From positions 1 to 7,452 of the forward strand of contig CAJOFW010000097.1 of assembly GCA_905234005.1 (NCBI GenBank): a stretch of DNA of 7,452 bases. Direction: 5' to 3'. Positions 6,401 to 7,452 of the stretch are shown here, piece after piece (position 1 is the first letter of the stretch; each line of letters opens with the position of its first letter). Both the position numbers and the translations under genes were made by a program. The notes under the pieces are model-generated. The model saw only the letters and a list, made by a program, of their open reading frames with translations, searched no databases and had not been told where the DNA came from. Origin of the DNA: an uncultured Oscillospiraceae bacterium (GTDB taxonomy: Bacteria; Bacillota; Clostridia; Oscillospirales; Oscillospiraceae).

Positions 6401-7452
6401 TCAGCCGTAGATCGCGTCCTGGATGACGGCGGCGTTGGCGGCAAAGTCGACGCTGATGACGCTCATGCCGCTGATCGTCGTGAACGAGTAGCTGACGGCG
6501 GGGATGCGGATGGATTCAACCGTGTAGCCGAGGTATTCGCCGCTGTGGAGGATCAGGGACAGGCAGTCGGCCTGCGTCAGGTCGGTCACGACCATCGGGA
6601 GCACCACGTCGAGCAGGCTGTTCAGCTCGGAGATCGACATCCCCTTCGCCTTCGTGATCATCTCGCTGATGACCGTGCGCTGGCGGTCGGTGCGGTCGGC
6701 GTCGCTGCCGGCGGACGAGCGGTTGCGGCAGTGGGCGAGCGCCTGCGTGCCGTTTAAGTGGTAGTAGCCGCTGGCCTCGTAATCGAGCCACACGGGGCCG
6801 GTGCCGACGCCGAGCTGGAGCTGTTCGTCAAAGACCTGGCCGTTGATGAAATCGACCTCCGCGTTCGTGAGCGTCAGGTCGACGCCGCCGAGGGTGTCGA
6901 TGATGTCCGCGAAATCGTAGAAGTTGACGGCGGCGTAGCTGTCGATGCTGACGCCGAAGTCGGCCTCAAGCGTCTCGATCAGGTAGTCCGCGCCCGCGAT
7001 GGCGTACGGGGCGTTCAGGCGGTTGTAGCCGTAGTCCGGGATATAGGTGTAGATATCGCGCATGAAGCTCGTCAGAACGATCTTCTGCGTCCGCTTGTTG
7101 AGCGAGACGAGTATCATCGCGTCCGAACGGGCGGCCTCGGTGCGCGTGCGGGCGTCGGTGCCGATCAGAAGGATGTTCACGACGTCGTCGTCGGAAATGA
7201 GCGTGCCGCCGGCGGCGAGATGGGCCTGAATGCGGGACTGGATATCGGCGATCTCCGCGTCGGTCGCGACGTCGTAGCCCTCGTCGATCTCATCCTCCTC
7301 GCGGAGGGAGCTCACGTCAAAGCCCGCGATGGCGGCGGCGCGTTCGGACGCGCTCAGGCCGGAACGGAAATCGAGGAGGTTGTAGTAGTGGCCGAACGCC
7401 AGATACGCGATCTCCGCGAGGATGATGAGCACCGCGAGCACGATGAAGATGA
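6401..7452 (-). CDS. LytR-CpsA-Psr (LCP) family cell-wall polymer transferase, start outside window
   Basis: LCP enzymes sit in the membrane facing outward and move undecaprenyl-linked polymers (teichoic acids, capsule or similar glycans) onto peptidoglycan. The frame stays open to the window edge, so the N-terminus is missing; GTG at 7441 lies inside the membrane helix (IFI-VLAVLIILAEIAYLAF) and is not the true start. Numbering from that GTG, the LCP domain begins at about residue 87: NILLIGTDAR (89-98), SDAMILVSLN (106-115) and SFMRDIYTYIP (125-135). It continues through YGYNRLNAPYA, LGGVDL, LNGTQALAHCRNR and DRTDRQRTVI. The Asp and Arg residues that bind the pyrophosphate lipid are in place. 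An acidic stalk (about 42-86) separates membrane and domain. The last residues are QDAIYG. Which polymer it handles cannot be told here. It is convergent with the 42-residue gene. Confidence 0.95.
   Translation of the reverse strand, partial: IFIVLAVLIILAEIAYLAFGHYYNLLDFRSGLSASERAAAIAGFDVSSLREEDEIDEGYDVATDAEIADIQSRIQAHLAAGGTLISDDDVVNILLIGTDARTRTEAARSDAMILVSLNKRTQKIVLTSFMRDIYTYIPDYGYNRLNAPYAIAGADYLIETLEADFGVSIDSYAAVNFYDFADIIDTLGGVDLTLTNAEVDFINGQVFDEQLQLGVGTGPVWLDYEASGYYHLNGTQALAHCRNRSSAGSDADRTDRQRTVISEMITKAKGMSISELNSLLDVVLPMVVTDLTQADCLSLILHSGEYLGYTVESIRIPAVSYSFTTISGMSVISVDFAANAAVIQDAIYG

Overview
The window looks like chromosomal DNA of a GC-rich, low-lysine Clostridia member (Oscillospiraceae or a related gut anaerobe; this is inference from gene content and style). 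The clues are the Firmicutes-type gene order dGTPase-like / dnaG / rpoD, strong AGGAGG ribosome-binding sites, a LytR-CpsA-Psr (LCP) cell-wall enzyme, and an exported acidic protein with a Gly-Glu-Ala-Ser linker of a kind I recall from that group.

Layout. Bases 1-95 hold the 3' end of an unidentified gene ending in a helix-turn-helix-like segment. A perfect-consensus sigma-A promoter (126-154) then drives a monocistronic secreted protein of 299 residues (202-1101), closed by a strong terminator (1127-1156). Next is a macromolecular-synthesis operon on the + strand: an HD-domain dNTP triphosphohydrolase (1268-2275), DNA primase dnaG (2279-4030) and the housekeeping sigma factor rpoD (4011-5318), spaced 3 bp apart or overlapping. 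No terminator is visible after rpoD. A RelE/ParE-type toxin gene with its own ribosome-binding site follows after 33 bp (5352-5621), and then a 33-codon ORF that looks like the truncated start of its antitoxin (5623-5724). This toxin stretch and the roughly 145 bp after it are AT-richer than their surroundings and look like acquired, decaying DNA. A perfect 16-bp inverted repeat (5871-5911) ends the block.

The next block is a divergent pair of very small genes: a 56-residue Arc-type ribbon-helix-helix protein on the - strand (5920-6090), too short for usual gene calling, and a 42-residue amphipathic helical protein on the + strand (6204-6332). The 113 bp between them carry two related 19-bp operator-like inverted repeats placed symmetrically around overlapping back-to-back promoters. 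This is the best candidate here for a compact, little-described regulatory module. A hairpin (6341-6374) then separates it from the 3' part of an LCP-family gene read from the - strand (6401 to beyond 7452).

Together, dGTPase, primase and sigma factor link nucleotide-pool control, replication priming and transcription initiation. The exported protein and the LCP enzyme act outside the membrane. The toxin remnant and the small ribbon-helix-helix pair are accessory.
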